From NCBI GenBank assembly GCA_016708765.1, contig JADJFD010000003.1, positions 248,001 through 312,000 of the forward strand: DNA of 64,000 nucleotides. Reading direction: 5' to 3'. Under the pieces are notes generated by a model. The model searched no databases, was not told where the DNA came from, and was given only the letters and a program-made list of their open reading frames with translations. This document shows, piece by piece, positions 54,428 through 64,000 of this stretch. The position numbers and the translations under genes were made by a program. Within the stretch, counting starts at the first letter, position 1; each line of letters begins with the position of its first letter. The DNA is from Chitinophagaceae bacterium. GTDB taxonomy: Bacteria; Bacteroidota; Bacteroidia; Chitinophagales; Chitinophagaceae.

Positions 54428-55963
54428 TTATTCCCATTCAATCGTTGCAGGAGGTTTACTACTGATGTCATAAACCACTCTGTTAATACCTCTTACATTA
54501 TTGATGATCTCGTTGGAAATATTTGCAAGAAAATCATATGGCAAATGTGCCCAGTCGGCTGTCATCCCATCCACACTGGTAACAGCTCTTAATGCAACAG
54601 TGAATTCGTATGTTCTTTCATCACCCATTACACCTACACTTTTTACCGGCAGTAAGATAGCACCTGCCTGCCAAACAGTTGCATATAAATTGTTATCCTT
54701 TAATGCTTTAATGTATAAATAATCAGCCTGCTGCAATAACTGTACCTTTTCCTCTGTAATTTCTCCTAAAATTCTGATGGCTAAACCTGGGCCAGGAAAA
54801 GTATGTCGATCAATCATTTCAGCCGGAATGCCTAACTCTCTCCCTACTTTTCTTACTTCGTCTTTAAATAATGAACGTAGTGGCTCCACTAATTCAAGAT
54901 GAAGATGCTCTGGCAATCCACCAACGTTGTGATGTGATTTTATCATAACAGAAGGGCCATGTACCGATACACTTTCAATTACATCGGGATATATTGTACC
55001 CTGCCCTAATAACTCAACACCTTCTATTTTTTTTGATTCTTCCTGAAAAATATCAATGAATAAACTACCGATTACTTTTCTTTTCTCCTCCGGGTCAGAT
55101 TTACCAGCAAGTCCATTATAGAATCTTTCTTTTGCATCAATACCAGTAACGTTTAGTCCTAATTGGTCATACATTTTCAAAACAGCTTCAAACTCATCTT
55201 TTCGTAACACTCCGTTGTCAACAAAAATGCCATATAGATTTTTCCCAATAGCTCTGTGAATTAGTGTGGCCGCCACTGTTGAATCAACACCGCCGCTTAA
55301 TGCCATGATGACTTTTCGATCACCAATTTGTTTTTTTAATGCTTCAATAGAATCGGTAACAAAATGAGCCGGCGTCCAGTTTTGTGTACAGCCGCATATA
55401 TTTACTAAGAAGTTGGTTATTATTTTTTTCCCTTCTTTAGAATGATATACTTCCGGATGAAATTGGACACCATAAAGTGGATTAGTATCCGATCCATTTT
55501 TCTTAAACGCTGCCACAGGAATGCTTTCTGTTGTTGCTAACAGCTCAAATCCTTCAGGTAATTCTTTAATGGTATCGCTATGGCTCATCCATACTTGGCT
55601 TTCTTTTGCCACACCGCTTAATAAAGCATCATCCATTGTTTTTTGTAAAATTGCACGACCATATTCCCTTTTATTACTTTTTGCAACAATACCTCCAAAG
55701 CGTTTGGCTGTTAATTGAGCTCCATAACAAACTCCAAGCACCGGAACTTTAGAAATAAAATCCTGCACATTTACATCAGGTGCATTTTCTTCGTTCACCG
55801 AAAAAGGTGAGCCTGATAGAATGATGCCTTTCAGGCCGAGATCAAATTCAAAAGCATTGTGATAAGGAATGATTTCACAATACACATTTGCTTCTCTTAC
55901 TGTACGGGCAATTAACTGGGTATATTGGGAGCCAAAATCAAGAATAAGTATCTTTTCAGTCAT
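54428..55963 (-). CDS. guaA: GMP synthase (glutamine-hydrolysing)
   Basis: Converts XMP to GMP with ATP and glutamine. The 511 residues comprise the class I amidotransferase domain (about 1-190; nucleophile in VLGVCYGAQLTAKRFGG, His-Glu in YGVQFHPEVYHS), the ATP pyrophosphatase domain (MALSGGVDSTVAATLIH, GIFVDNGVLR) and the dimerisation domain (DRHTFPGPGLAIRILGEIT, SVDGMTADWAHLPYDFL, NRVVYDISSKPPATIEWE). All parts are intact and of normal length. Confidence 0.97.
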   Translation of the reverse strand: MTEKILILDFGSQYTQLIARTVREANVYCEIIPYHNAFEFDLGLKGIILSGSPFSVNEENAPDVNVQDFISKVPVLGVCYGAQLTAKRFGGIVAKSNKREYGRAILQKTMDDALLSGVAKESQVWMSHSDTIKELPEGFELLATTESIPVAAFKKNGSDTNPLYGVQFHPEVYHSKEGKKIITNFLVNICGCTQNWTPAHFVTDSIEALKKQIGDRKVIMALSGGVDSTVAATLIHRAIGKNLYGIFVDNGVLRKDEFEAVLKMYDQLGLNVTGIDAKERFYNGLAGKSDPEEKRKVIGSLFIDIFQEESKKIEGVELLGQGTIYPDVIESVSVHGPSVMIKSHHNVGGLPEHLHLELVEPLRSLFKDEVRKVGRELGIPAEMIDRHTFPGPGLAIRILGEITEEKVQLLQQADYLYIKALKDNNLYATVWQAGAILLPVKSVGVMGDERTYEFTVALRAVTSVDGMTADWAHLPYDFLANISNEIINNVRGINRVVYDISSKPPATIEWE

Positions 55964-56145
55964 AGTGCTGCGAAGGTAAAAAATCTGTTTGAGCTTTACA
56001 TTTAAGCTTTAGAATCCTTTACTGTGGCGGATTATACCGTGTTTGAGGTAATGATTTTTTGGGTGTAACCTTGAATAGCCTTTAAACGTCTTAGAAACCG
56101 TGTGATTATTTTTAAAGTTATTATTTTTACTACAAACCATCTGTT

Positions 56146-56868
56146 ATGAAGCAAATGCTATTTCCTGTTGTTACGTTAGCTGTTATTATTTCATCCTGTA
56201 ATCTTGTTGGTGGCGAAAGAATCCGTGGCAACGGGAATATGAAAGTGGAGAACCGGAATATCAGCCCTTTTGATGCTGTTTCTGTCAGTGGCAACACTGA
56301 CCTTTATGTAAAACAGGACTCTGTTTTTTCAGTTAGGGTTGAAGCTGATGAAAACTTGATGGAGTATATCATAACAGAGTTGGATGGCAGTACTTTAAAA
56401 ATCCGTTCAAAAGATGGAGCTAATCTTAAATCTTCCCGTTCGATTAAAGTATATGTGAGTGCTCCGTCCTTCAATTATTTCAAAGCAACAGAAGCTTGTG
56501 ATATTTTCAGCGAGAATAAAATTACAAGCTCAGCAGCAATAGCTATTGACATAAGCGGTGCCAGTGATGTGAAAATGGAGCTAATGGCCCCGAAAGTAGA
56601 AGCTGATTTGTCAGGTGCTGGCTCCCTAACTCTTTCTGGTCAAACAAAAGATTTTAATGTTGACGGTGCTGGCAGCACAGATATCAAGTGTTTTGATCTG
56701 CAGTCAGAAAACACAGATATAAAACTATCAGGCGCAGGCGATGCAAATGTTTTTGCAAGTGTAAAATTAGATGTCCGGGTTTCCGGGGCTGCCGATGTAA
56801 AATATAAAGGCAATGCAACAGTTAGCCAGGAAATAAGCGGAGCCGGAAGTGTAAAAAAGGTTGATTGA
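56146..56868 (+). CDS. DUF2807 (head GIN domain) lipoprotein
   Basis: A 240-residue lipoprotein (VIISSCNLVGG, Cys near residue 19). The rest is a repetitive beta-helix-like DUF2807 domain: NISPFDAVSVSGNTDLYVKQ, VEADENLMEYI, then recurring DISGASDV, DLSGAGSL, LSGAGDAN, VSGAADVK and ISGAGSV units spaced about 20 residues apart. Family function is unknown; it is common in Bacteroidetes and probably attached to the outer membrane. A terminator follows. Confidence 0.9.
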   Translation: MKQMLFPVVTLAVIISSCNLVGGERIRGNGNMKVENRNISPFDAVSVSGNTDLYVKQDSVFSVRVEADENLMEYIITELDGSTLKIRSKDGANLKSSRSIKVYVSAPSFNYFKATEACDIFSENKITSSAAIAIDISGASDVKMELMAPKVEADLSGAGSLTLSGQTKDFNVDGAGSTDIKCFDLQSENTDIKLSGAGDANVFASVKLDVRVSGAADVKYKGNATVSQEISGAGSVKKVD

Positions 56869-56893
56869 TTTAATGTTTCCAAAAGAAATAGAT

Positions 56894-56925
56894 AAATATC
56901 CCCGTAATATGTGGGGATATTTTTT
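56894..56925 (+). terminator. Rho-independent terminator after the DUF2807 gene
   Basis: AAATATCCCC (56894-56903) pairs with GGGGATATTT (56913-56922) across a 9-base loop and continues into a T-run, about 25 bases after the stop. Confidence 0.82.
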
Positions 56926-56988
56926 GCTTCATTGTTTTTTGTAGTGAATGATAAAAGTCAGAACTTACGGGCAACCAAAACCTAACTT

Positions 56989-58350
56989 ATGAGTTCTCGC
57001 AGAAAATTCATCCAAGAAACTGCCATTACAACCGGTGGTTTATTTTTAGCTTCCTCTGCCTTTAGCAGCTTTTTTATTGCGAAGAAACCTAAAGTAATTA
57101 TTATAGGTGCTGGATTCGCCGGACTGGCGGCAGCAAAGTATTTACATAAAAAGGGTATTGACTTTGTAATTCTCGAAGCCAGAAACAGAATAAGTGGCCG
57201 GGTGTTTTCTCACACTATTGATGAAAAAGAAAATCTGATTATTGAGCTTGGTGCGGAATGGGTAGGTAACTCACATGAGCGGATACAAAATTTATGTAAC
57301 GAATTTGGTTTGGAATTGCAGAATAATCAGTTTGACACACATCTTATTTACAAAGGAAATTATTACAAGAAGAACGAATGGGATTATAGCGAAGACTGGA
57401 ATAAAAAATTCAAAGCCATAATTGATCATTATCCAAAACTGACACAGGCTGAGAAACTGAAGATTGATAAAATGGATTGGTGGCGATTCCTCGTAAACAA
57501 TGGTTGCGAAGGAAGAGATCTTGATATTCGGGAATTACTTGACAGTACTGATTTTGGAGAAACCATCCGAAGTGTTTCTGCCTTTGCAGCTTTGGCTGAA
57601 TATGCTGAAAGCAGTGAGAAAAATGAAATGGACCTGAAAATAAAAGGCGGCAACAGTATGCTTGCAAAGAAGATTGCTGATAAGATCGGGAATGATAAAA
57701 TTAAGTTACAACATGCTGTTAGTCGTGTGGTGCAAAATAGTAAAGGTGGCGTAACTGTTTATTGCAACAACGGACAAAAGTTTACGGCTGATAAAATAAT
57801 TTGCACAGCACCAACTTTTGCTGTTAAAAAAATTAAATGGGAGCCAGGATTACCTGTTGACCAAGTAAATGCAATGAATGAATTACAATATGCAAGAATT
57901 AATAAGAACCCGATAGTTTTTAAGAAACGTTTTTGGAACGATGAAAGTTTTGATATGATAACGGATCAATCGCCACATTATTTTTATCATGCTACCAAGA
58001 ATCAGGATTCAAAAAAAGGAGTTTTGATTTCTTATACCATTGGAGAAAAAGCCGCAGTAGTTGCTAATCAAACTGACGAATGGAGAGAGAATATGGTGTT
58101 GCAAACACTGAAGCCTCATTTTAATGATGTGAAAGACTTATTTGAAAAACAAACCAATTATTATTGGGGAACTGATGAATTTTCGCATGGAGCCTATGCC
58201 ATGTATGGAAGGGGGCAATGGTTCAGGGTAATGCCGATTTTGAAACGGTCGCATATTCATACTCATTTTGCCGGGGAACATTTGGCGGATTGGCAAGGAT
58301 TTATGGAAGGAGCTATTAATACTGGTGAAGAAGCGGCTGCTAAGATTTAA
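56989..58350 (+). CDS. Flavin amine oxidase family protein, Tat-exported
   Basis: The 453-residue FAD enzyme starts with a twin-arginine-type signal (SSRRKFIQETAITTGGLFLASS). The FAD Rossmann motif is VIIIGAGFAGLAAAKYL (about 36-52) with LEARNRISGRVFS; ELGAEWVG follows. The C-terminal HFAGEHLADWQGFMEGAINTGEEAA is the second FAD-binding block of the monoamine-oxidase family. The substrate is unknown; amines or amino acids are the family range. It is convergent with pbpC; the stop codons overlap. Confidence 0.9.
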   Translation: MSSRRKFIQETAITTGGLFLASSAFSSFFIAKKPKVIIIGAGFAGLAAAKYLHKKGIDFVILEARNRISGRVFSHTIDEKENLIIELGAEWVGNSHERIQNLCNEFGLELQNNQFDTHLIYKGNYYKKNEWDYSEDWNKKFKAIIDHYPKLTQAEKLKIDKMDWWRFLVNNGCEGRDLDIRELLDSTDFGETIRSVSAFAALAEYAESSEKNEMDLKIKGGNSMLAKKIADKIGNDKIKLQHAVSRVVQNSKGGVTVYCNNGQKFTADKIICTAPTFAVKKIKWEPGLPVDQVNAMNELQYARINKNPIVFKKRFWNDESFDMITDQSPHYFYHATKNQDSKKGVLISYTIGEKAAVVANQTDEWRENMVLQTLKPHFNDVKDLFEKQTNYYWGTDEFSHGAYAMYGRGQWFRVMPILKRSHIHTHFAGEHLADWQGFMEGAINTGEEAAAKI

Positions 58351-60680
58351 AGTTTAACATACTTTACGGTAATCTTAATATCCCTGTTTCTTCCTTTATC
58401 ATCGGTACAGGAAATTTTTACAATGCCTTCAGATGGCACAAAAAATTGTGATTCACCAGCATTGCAGCTCTTGTAAAATTTGTTGTTGATGTACCAGTAT
58501 ACTTTCGTTACATCATTAGCTGTTTTACAGATTAGTTGTAAAGGTTCTGGATTTTTTAGATTGATGATATATTCAGTACCATTCACAGGAAAGGATATTG
58601 TTGGTGCTGCTCCTTTAAATATGACTTCGCAGTCAGGATTATGAGGCGGAATTTTTTGATAAGTAATTCTGTTGTCTTCATACCATGCTTGCATCTCAGG
58701 TTCTACAATTTTGAACCATTTCTTTTTATAGCCGGTTTGCGGTGCACAACTTTTGCAGAAAGATATTTTCTCGTTAGCACTCAACATAATCTCCTGCCAG
58801 TTATTACAAACTTTAGTGGAAGAAATCAAAGGAATAAAATAATCAGTAACAAGACTTGTGCAATGTTCTGAAGGAATTAAGCCTGTTTCGCTGCAAACCT
58901 GCCTGATGTCACAATCTTTAGGTTGGGTAAACCATTCTTCATCACTATCGTAATCAATTGTATTAAATATTTTAAACAACAACGGTGTAGCAATATTTGC
59001 ACCACTCAAATCTGCAGCACCTACTCCAGAAAAATTGCCTGTCCATACACCAACTGTATAGTTTTTATTATAGCCGATACTCCAGGCATCTTTTCTGCCA
59101 TAGCTGGTGCCAGTCTTCCAGGCAATTTTTGGCATTCGTTCAGTAGCAGTCCAGTTCAAAGGAAAATCAGGCCGGTTAATCTTTGATAGAATTTCATTGA
59201 TCATATAATTGGAAGCCGGGCTGATAACTTTTGATGTATTGAAAATAGTATCTGATTGAATAAATGATGGTGCAAAATAATTTCCGTCATTGGCAAAAGA
59301 AGAAAATAATCCCGTCAACTCATCTAAAGTCGTTCCGCATCCTCCAAGGATTAAGGACAAGCCAAGTTTTCTTCTGTCTTTTTGTATTTGCCTGAAATTG
59401 ATATTCGACATTTTCTGAATCATCTGTTCATGCCCCAGCATTTGCAAGCTTTTTACTGCGGGAATGTTTAACGAATGTTCCAATGCAGATTCAACAGTTA
59501 CATAGCCGTTGAATTTTTTGTCATAGTTCTCTAAAGCATATCCGTTGTAATTTACCATCACATCAATCATAATAGTTTTAGGAGTCAATAAGCCTTCATC
59601 AAAGCACATAGCATAGAGTAAAGGCTTTAATGTGCTTCCCGGTTGACGAACTGCATCTGCGCCATTTACTTGACCGCCATCAGTTGTGTCATAGAAATTG
59701 GCTGACCCTACATAGGTTATTATTTTATGTGTTTTGTTATCAATAATAACAACAGCAGCATTTTTAATATTCTTCAGTTTTTGAATGCGGATATAATCTT
59801 CCACTAATTTCTCCGTTTTCAATTGAGTATTCAGGTCAATATTTGTTTTGATAATGTTGCCGCCTTGTTTTTTGAGCTTATAAGCAAGATGCGGAATATA
59901 ATGTGGTACTGATCGACGGGTTGCATCCAGCGGTTCGGCCAATGCATCTTCAATTTCTTTTTGAGTAAATATTTTTTCATTCGCAAATCGTTGCAACCAT
60001 TTGTTTCTTTCTTTTATAATCAAATCATTATTTCTGCCAATTACTAATGCACCGGGCTTATTAGGAATGATACTTAGTGCAGTTATTTCCGCCAGCGATA
60101 AGTGATCGGGATTTTTATTAAAGTATAAAAGCGAGGCTGACTTTACACCTTCGATATTACCGCCATAGGGAACAAGATTTAGGTATAGCTGTAAGATTTC
60201 CTTCTTGCTATATTTTAGTTCCAGTTGAAAGGCCCGGAACATTTCTCTGATCTTACTCCAGATATTTCTTTTGCCTGGTTGTAATGCTTTTGCTACCTGC
60301 ATTGTAATAGTGCTGGCGCCGGATGTTCTTCGCATCTTAAATACATTGTTAAACAAGGCTCTCACCACAGCAAAAGGATTTACTCCCGGGTGGGAATAGA
60401 AGTGTTTATCTTCTTTGGCAATAATCGTTTTCTGAAGTATTGGAGAAATCTCCTCCAGCTCAGTTTTCATCCGCCATTTCTGATCTTTTGTGAGATAAGC
60501 ATTGACTACTTCGCCTTTATTATCGGTAATAATAGTTGAGTATTCCACTTTATCAGGTAAAGGGAAAATAAGGTGTAGAATAAAGAACAAAGCAATCAAT
60601 CCAAGCAAAGCAATGCCAAGTTTTTTAAAGAATCGTAAAACACTCCGGCGAGTGATATGCATTTTGAAACGTTTGCTCAT
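58347..60680 (-). CDS. pbpC: Penicillin-binding protein 1C (bifunctional peptidoglycan synthase)
   Basis: The 777-residue protein has a membrane anchor (about 18-42), the GT51 glycosyltransferase domain (IIAKEDKHFYSHPGVNPFAVVRA, GASTITMQVAKAL, KIREMFRAFQLELKYSKKEILQLYLN), a transpeptidase domain with RQPGSTLKPLLYA (SxxK), HSLNIPAVKSLQ (SLN) and AWKTGTSYGRKDAW (KTG), and a C-terminal Cys-containing PBP1C domain. It polymerises and cross-links peptidoglycan. It diverges from the alpha-2-macroglobulin gene at 60979; in other bacteria these two genes are neighbours too. Confidence 0.95.
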   Translation of the reverse strand: MSKRFKMHITRRSVLRFFKKLGIALLGLIALFFILHLIFPLPDKVEYSTIITDNKGEVVNAYLTKDQKWRMKTELEEISPILQKTIIAKEDKHFYSHPGVNPFAVVRALFNNVFKMRRTSGASTITMQVAKALQPGKRNIWSKIREMFRAFQLELKYSKKEILQLYLNLVPYGGNIEGVKSASLLYFNKNPDHLSLAEITALSIIPNKPGALVIGRNNDLIIKERNKWLQRFANEKIFTQKEIEDALAEPLDATRRSVPHYIPHLAYKLKKQGGNIIKTNIDLNTQLKTEKLVEDYIRIQKLKNIKNAAVVIIDNKTHKIITYVGSANFYDTTDGGQVNGADAVRQPGSTLKPLLYAMCFDEGLLTPKTIMIDVMVNYNGYALENYDKKFNGYVTVESALEHSLNIPAVKSLQMLGHEQMIQKMSNINFRQIQKDRRKLGLSLILGGCGTTLDELTGLFSSFANDGNYFAPSFIQSDTIFNTSKVISPASNYMINEILSKINRPDFPLNWTATERMPKIAWKTGTSYGRKDAWSIGYNKNYTVGVWTGNFSGVGAADLSGANIATPLLFKIFNTIDYDSDEEWFTQPKDCDIRQVCSETGLIPSEHCTSLVTDYFIPLISSTKVCNNWQEIMLSANEKISFCKSCAPQTGYKKKWFKIVEPEMQAWYEDNRITYQKIPPHNPDCEVIFKGAAPTISFPVNGTEYIINLKNPEPLQLICKTANDVTKVYWYINNKFYKSCNAGESQFFVPSEGIVKISCTDDKGRNRDIKITVKYVKL

Positions 60681-60978
60681 CAGATAGTATCAATTGTTTA
60701 TTCAGTTGCTGCTTAACAAATATTTATCGTTCGAAATTTGCAACTCATATTATATGTACTGTATCTTTCCTGTCAAATACACAAATTCCTTTATGGAATC
60801 TCCTGAACTTACACATCCAATTAGCGATGTTCCTCCTTAGTTATTCAATAGCTTATTTCTGTTTTTAACATGTGAACCTGCCTGCCGGTAGGCAGGGAAG
60901 AAATGTACAGCTAATTTTTTTACTCAACATAAATTCTTTAACTTCTCTTTTATAACTGAACCTTTAACCTACACCACT
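60681..60978. other. Divergent intergenic region with a CCTGCC palindrome
   Basis: No gene is supported in these 298 bases. CCTGCCTGCCGGTAGGCAGG at 60877-60896 is a near-perfect palindrome (one mismatched pair), about 80 bases before the alpha-2-macroglobulin start. Such G/C-rich palindromes stand out in this A/T-rich background and look like a dispersed repeat. Promoters for both flanking genes should be here but I could not place them. Confidence 0.5.
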
Positions 60979-63900
60979 ATGCGTATCAAAGCTATTCTAG
61001 TTCCGCTAATTGCTTTCGGAGCTATTTTTTTATCCTCCTGTAAAAAAAATGCAGTTTCTCTTTCTTTTACCAATGCAAAAGGTGAAGTAGAGCAATTGGG
61101 AAATCTCGTTTTCAGGTTTAATTATTCTCTGGCAAAAGATTCCATGCTGAATGCATGGGATTCGACAGAATATATTTCATTTTCACCCGATATACCGGGC
61201 AAGTTTCGCTGGGCGGGGCCTGATGAATTAGTTTTTTCACCTTCTCAACCGTTGACTCCGGCAACGAAGTATACTGCTTCAATTAAGAGTGCTGTGTTAC
61301 GATTCAGTGAGTATAACAGTGTTAAGAATGGAGACAAGATAAGTTTTAATACATCTGCTCTGGAAATGGGGAATGCACAAGTAATCTGGATTGGCGAAAG
61401 CAGTACATCGGCTGTTCCGCAGGTTGATTTGTTTTTTAATTATAAAGTGAACCCTGAGGATTTGAAAAATAAACTGAAGGTTGAAGTGGAAGGAAAGAAA
61501 ACAGAATTCAACTTAATAACAATTTCACCTGACAATAAAGTTTCGTTACGGCTAAATGGATTAAAGGCAGAGGATAAAGACCTGGATGCAGTTGTTACAA
61601 TTGAAAGCGGATTGAAACCAGAGAAAGGCAATATGACTGCTGATGCATTTAAAATGCCGGTCACCATTTCTTCACCATATGTGTTGTCAGTCCAAAATCT
61701 GGAAGCCGAACATGATGGAACGGAAGGGATTGTAAAGGTTACAACAAATCAACAACTGACAGGTGAGAGTTTGAAATCATTTGTAAAATTTGATCCTGAA
61801 CTTGCTTATACGGTAGAAGCAAATGATTATGGTTTCACCTTACGTAGTGATAAGTTTGATACGGAGAAAAGTTATGTACTTGCTATTATGAAAGGTTTAC
61901 GGGGAAAGATTGGAGGTGTGATGACTGAAGAATATAATGGAAGTGTTGCTTTTGGTGAATTAGAATCAGGTATAAACTTTACGAATAGCAAAGCAGTTTA
62001 TCTATCGAAGAAAGGAGGGAAGAATATCGAAGTAAAAATTACCAATACGCCGAAGATTAAAATTATCATTTCAAAAATCTATGAGAATAATTTAATGATG
62101 GCACAGCGGTATGGTTATTATCCGCAGGAAACTAGCAGTGGACCTGATTATGCTAGCTACGAAGGAGAGTATGAAAATTACGATAGTTATGGCGGTGGAG
62201 ATGGAATGTTAGGAGATGTTATTTATGAAAAAGAAATTGATACCCGTTCATTACCAAAAAGCGGTGCAGGCAGATTATTGAACTTCTCCCAGTTTGAAGA
62301 CAGGCTACCGGATTTCAAAGGCGTTTATCATGTAGTTATACGTTCTGCTGAAGATTATTGGGTAAAAGATAGTCGTTATATTTCTTTATCGGATTTAGGA
62401 TTGATTGCTAAAGAAGGACAGGATAAGATTTATGTATTCACCAATTCTATAAAATCAGCAGATGCTGTTGATGGGGTGAATATTTCTGTTTACGGTACCA
62501 ACAACCAGTTGATCGGAACAGGTGCTACCAATAAAGATGGCGTTGCAGAAATTTCTTATAGCAAAAAAGAGTTTAGTGGCTTTAAGCCTGCTATGGTGAT
62601 TGCAAAAACGGCTGATGATTTTAATTATTTGCCTTTTAGTAATACAAGAGTTAATACATCGAGATTTGAAGTAGGTGGTAAACGAAATAACCCTTCCGGC
62701 TTTGATGCTTTTGTGTATGCTGAAAGGGATGTGTACAGACCGGGAGAGCAAATTAATTTCTCTGTCATCTTACGGGATGCACAATGGAAAAACCCTGGTG
62801 ATATTCCATTAAAAATGAAATTCCTGATGCCGAACGGTAAAGAGATGAAGGCGTTTAGAAAGTCTTTAAATGAAGAAGGTGCTGTGGAAGGCAATATAGA
62901 AATCCCGACTGCCGCCATAACTGGTAGTTATACATTGGAAGTTTATACAACAACGGATATTCTGTTGTCTTCAAAAAACTTCTCAGTAGAAGAATTCGTT
63001 CCTGATCGTATTAAAGTAAGTTCAAAACTGAATAAGGAATTTTTACGGTCAGGAGATGTGGCTACACTTTCTATTAATGCTACAAACTTTTTTGGACCAC
63101 CAGCTGCAAACAGAAAATATGAAACTGAAATACAGGTAAAGCAAAAGAATTTCACCGCTAAGAAATTTGAAGATTATAATTTCAGTCTGGCTAATCAGAA
63201 TTCATTCTTTGATAAAGTGGTGAAGGAAGGGACCACTGATGAAGCAGGAAACGCAGTTGTAGAATATGCCGTTCCGGAAACCTATGCGAATATGGGAGTA
63301 TTGCAAACCAATTTTTATACAACGGTGTTTGATGAAACCGGAAGGCCGGTGAGTAGAGCAACAGCGGTTGATATTTTTACACAGGATGTTTTCTTTGGTA
63401 TCAAACAGGATTGGTTTTATTATTATCCGTTAAATCAACAAGTCAAATTTAATTTGGCTGCTGTAAATAAAGATGGTAATGGAGTAAGTGCAACGGCGAA
63501 AGTGCAGGTAATTAAGCATGAGTACAGAACGGTACTTACAAAAAGTGGAGACTATTTCCGCTACGTTTCGCAGAAGGAAGATAAAATGATGATTGAGCAA
63601 GATCTTACTGTTGGAAGTAACACGGTTTACAGTTTTGTGCCAAGAAGCCCTGGTGATTATGAAGTTCGTATTTATCGCCCCGGAGCAAATAATTATGTGA
63701 GCCGTAGTTTTTATAGTTATGGAAGTTGGGGAGCAGATAACTCTTCTTTTGAAGTAAGCAAAGAAGGGAATATTGATATAGAGATTGATAAAAAATCATA
63801 TCTGTCAGGAGAAAAAGTTACTGCTCTATTTAAAACACCTTTCAGCGGAAAGATGTTGGTAACAATGGAAACAGACCATGTAGTTTCTTATCAGTATGTA

Positions 63901-64000
63901 GATGTAAGTAACAGAACGGCTAGTGTTGATTTGAAATTAACAGCTGATCATGTGCCAAATGTTTACATTACGGCAACGTTAATTAAACCACATGAAGTTT
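60979..64000 (+). CDS. Alpha-2-macroglobulin family lipoprotein (3' end outside the window)
   Basis: An open frame of 1007 codons runs from the ATG at 60979 to the window edge with no stop. It starts with a lipoprotein signal (GAIFLSSCKK, Cys near residue 22). Early macroglobulin-like domains follow, including AFVYAERDVYRPGEQINFSVILRD, the MG2-type motif, and ITGSYTLEVYTT. The thioester and complement-like domains would lie beyond the edge, so whether a thioester motif is present cannot be told. Bacterial members are thought to trap proteases in the periplasm. The divergent pbpC supports the assignment, since the pair recurs in other bacteria. Confidence 0.9.
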   Translation, partial: MRIKAILVPLIAFGAIFLSSCKKNAVSLSFTNAKGEVEQLGNLVFRFNYSLAKDSMLNAWDSTEYISFSPDIPGKFRWAGPDELVFSPSQPLTPATKYTASIKSAVLRFSEYNSVKNGDKISFNTSALEMGNAQVIWIGESSTSAVPQVDLFFNYKVNPEDLKNKLKVEVEGKKTEFNLITISPDNKVSLRLNGLKAEDKDLDAVVTIESGLKPEKGNMTADAFKMPVTISSPYVLSVQNLEAEHDGTEGIVKVTTNQQLTGESLKSFVKFDPELAYTVEANDYGFTLRSDKFDTEKSYVLAIMKGLRGKIGGVMTEEYNGSVAFGELESGINFTNSKAVYLSKKGGKNIEVKITNTPKIKIIISKIYENNLMMAQRYGYYPQETSSGPDYASYEGEYENYDSYGGGDGMLGDVIYEKEIDTRSLPKSGAGRLLNFSQFEDRLPDFKGVYHVVIRSAEDYWVKDSRYISLSDLGLIAKEGQDKIYVFTNSIKSADAVDGVNISVYGTNNQLIGTGATNKDGVAEISYSKKEFSGFKPAMVIAKTADDFNYLPFSNTRVNTSRFEVGGKRNNPSGFDAFVYAERDVYRPGEQINFSVILRDAQWKNPGDIPLKMKFLMPNGKEMKAFRKSLNEEGAVEGNIEIPTAAITGSYTLEVYTTTDILLSSKNFSVEEFVPDRIKVSSKLNKEFLRSGDVATLSINATNFFGPPAANRKYETEIQVKQKNFTAKKFEDYNFSLANQNSFFDKVVKEGTTDEAGNAVVEYAVPETYANMGVLQTNFYTTVFDETGRPVSRATAVDIFTQDVFFGIKQDWFYYYPLNQQVKFNLAAVNKDGNGVSATAKVQVIKHEYRTVLTKSGDYFRYVSQKEDKMMIEQDLTVGSNTVYSFVPRSPGDYEVRIYRPGANNYVSRSFYSYGSWGADNSSFEVSKEGNIDIEIDKKSYLSGEKVTALFKTPFSGKMLVTMETDHVVSYQYVDVSNRTASVDLKLTADHVPNVYITATLIKPHEV

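Noticed and set aside
60793..60840. 15-codon frame starting ATGGAATCTCC between pbpC and the macroglobulin gene
   Set aside because: Too short, with no recognised similarity or context.
1..64000. CRISPR arrays, prophage, insertion sequences or rRNA genes
   Set aside because: No regular repeat-spacer array, no transposase, integrase or phage structural gene and no rRNA sequence was seen.

Overview
The window reads as chromosome of a low-GC Bacteroidetes bacterium, most likely a Chitinophagaceae-type soil, sludge or freshwater organism. The evidence is a SusC/SusD pair, many lipoproteins with Bacteroidetes-style signals, near absence of Shine-Dalgarno sequences, DUF5916, DUF6728 and DUF2807 families, and a eukaryote-type citrate synthase. 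No phage, insertion sequence, plasmid or CRISPR array was seen.

Layout. 1-10.4 kb is mostly housekeeping: the end of a probable phosphatidylserine synthase gene, purS, rsmI, an iodotyrosine-deiodinase-like flavoprotein, an M1 peptidase, a response regulator, rsmG, a family 2 glycosyltransferase, tgt, an LptF/LptG-type permease and citrate synthase. 10.4-14 kb holds five small minus-strand genes (DUF4287, two VOC proteins, DUF1801, a double SRPBCC protein) facing a DJ-1/AraC regulator. 14-16.7 kb holds membrane genes. 17-43.8 kb is a pectin/galacturonate utilisation locus. 43.8-64 kb returns to core functions: tRNA-Ala(GGC), DUF6728, lpxB, surE, an XRE-S24 regulator, DUF5916, pdeM and an Lhr-type helicase, guaA, a DUF2807 lipoprotein, an amine oxidase, pbpC and the start of an alpha-2-macroglobulin gene that leaves the window.

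How the pectin locus works. Almost all of it lies on the minus strand and reads from outside the cell inward: SusC and SusD (outer-membrane capture), PL1 pectate lyase, CE12 acetylesterase, an alpha/beta-hydrolase fused to a CE8 pectin methylesterase, GH43, a GH28-GH105 fusion, a divergent CE8, then the uronate pathway uxaB, uxaA, uxaC, kdgK, a YhcH-type protein, eda and an ExuT-type transporter. Galacturonate would pass through tagaturonate, altronate, KDG and KDPG to pyruvate and glyceraldehyde-3-phosphate. A LacI-type regulator diverges from susC, and a shared operator-like sequence occurs in front of three units of the locus. KduI and KduD, needed for unsaturated uronates, are not in the window.

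Quality warning. Six genes (uxaC, uxaB, the esterase-pectinesterase fusion, susC, the XRE-S24 regulator and the Lhr helicase) are each broken by what looks like a single-base indel, mostly in or beside short homopolymers, while the protein on both sides stays well conserved. This pattern suggests residual sequencing or assembly error more than gene decay. Several short repeat families are scattered between genes, and one simple repeat is carried in frame inside the helicase gene.
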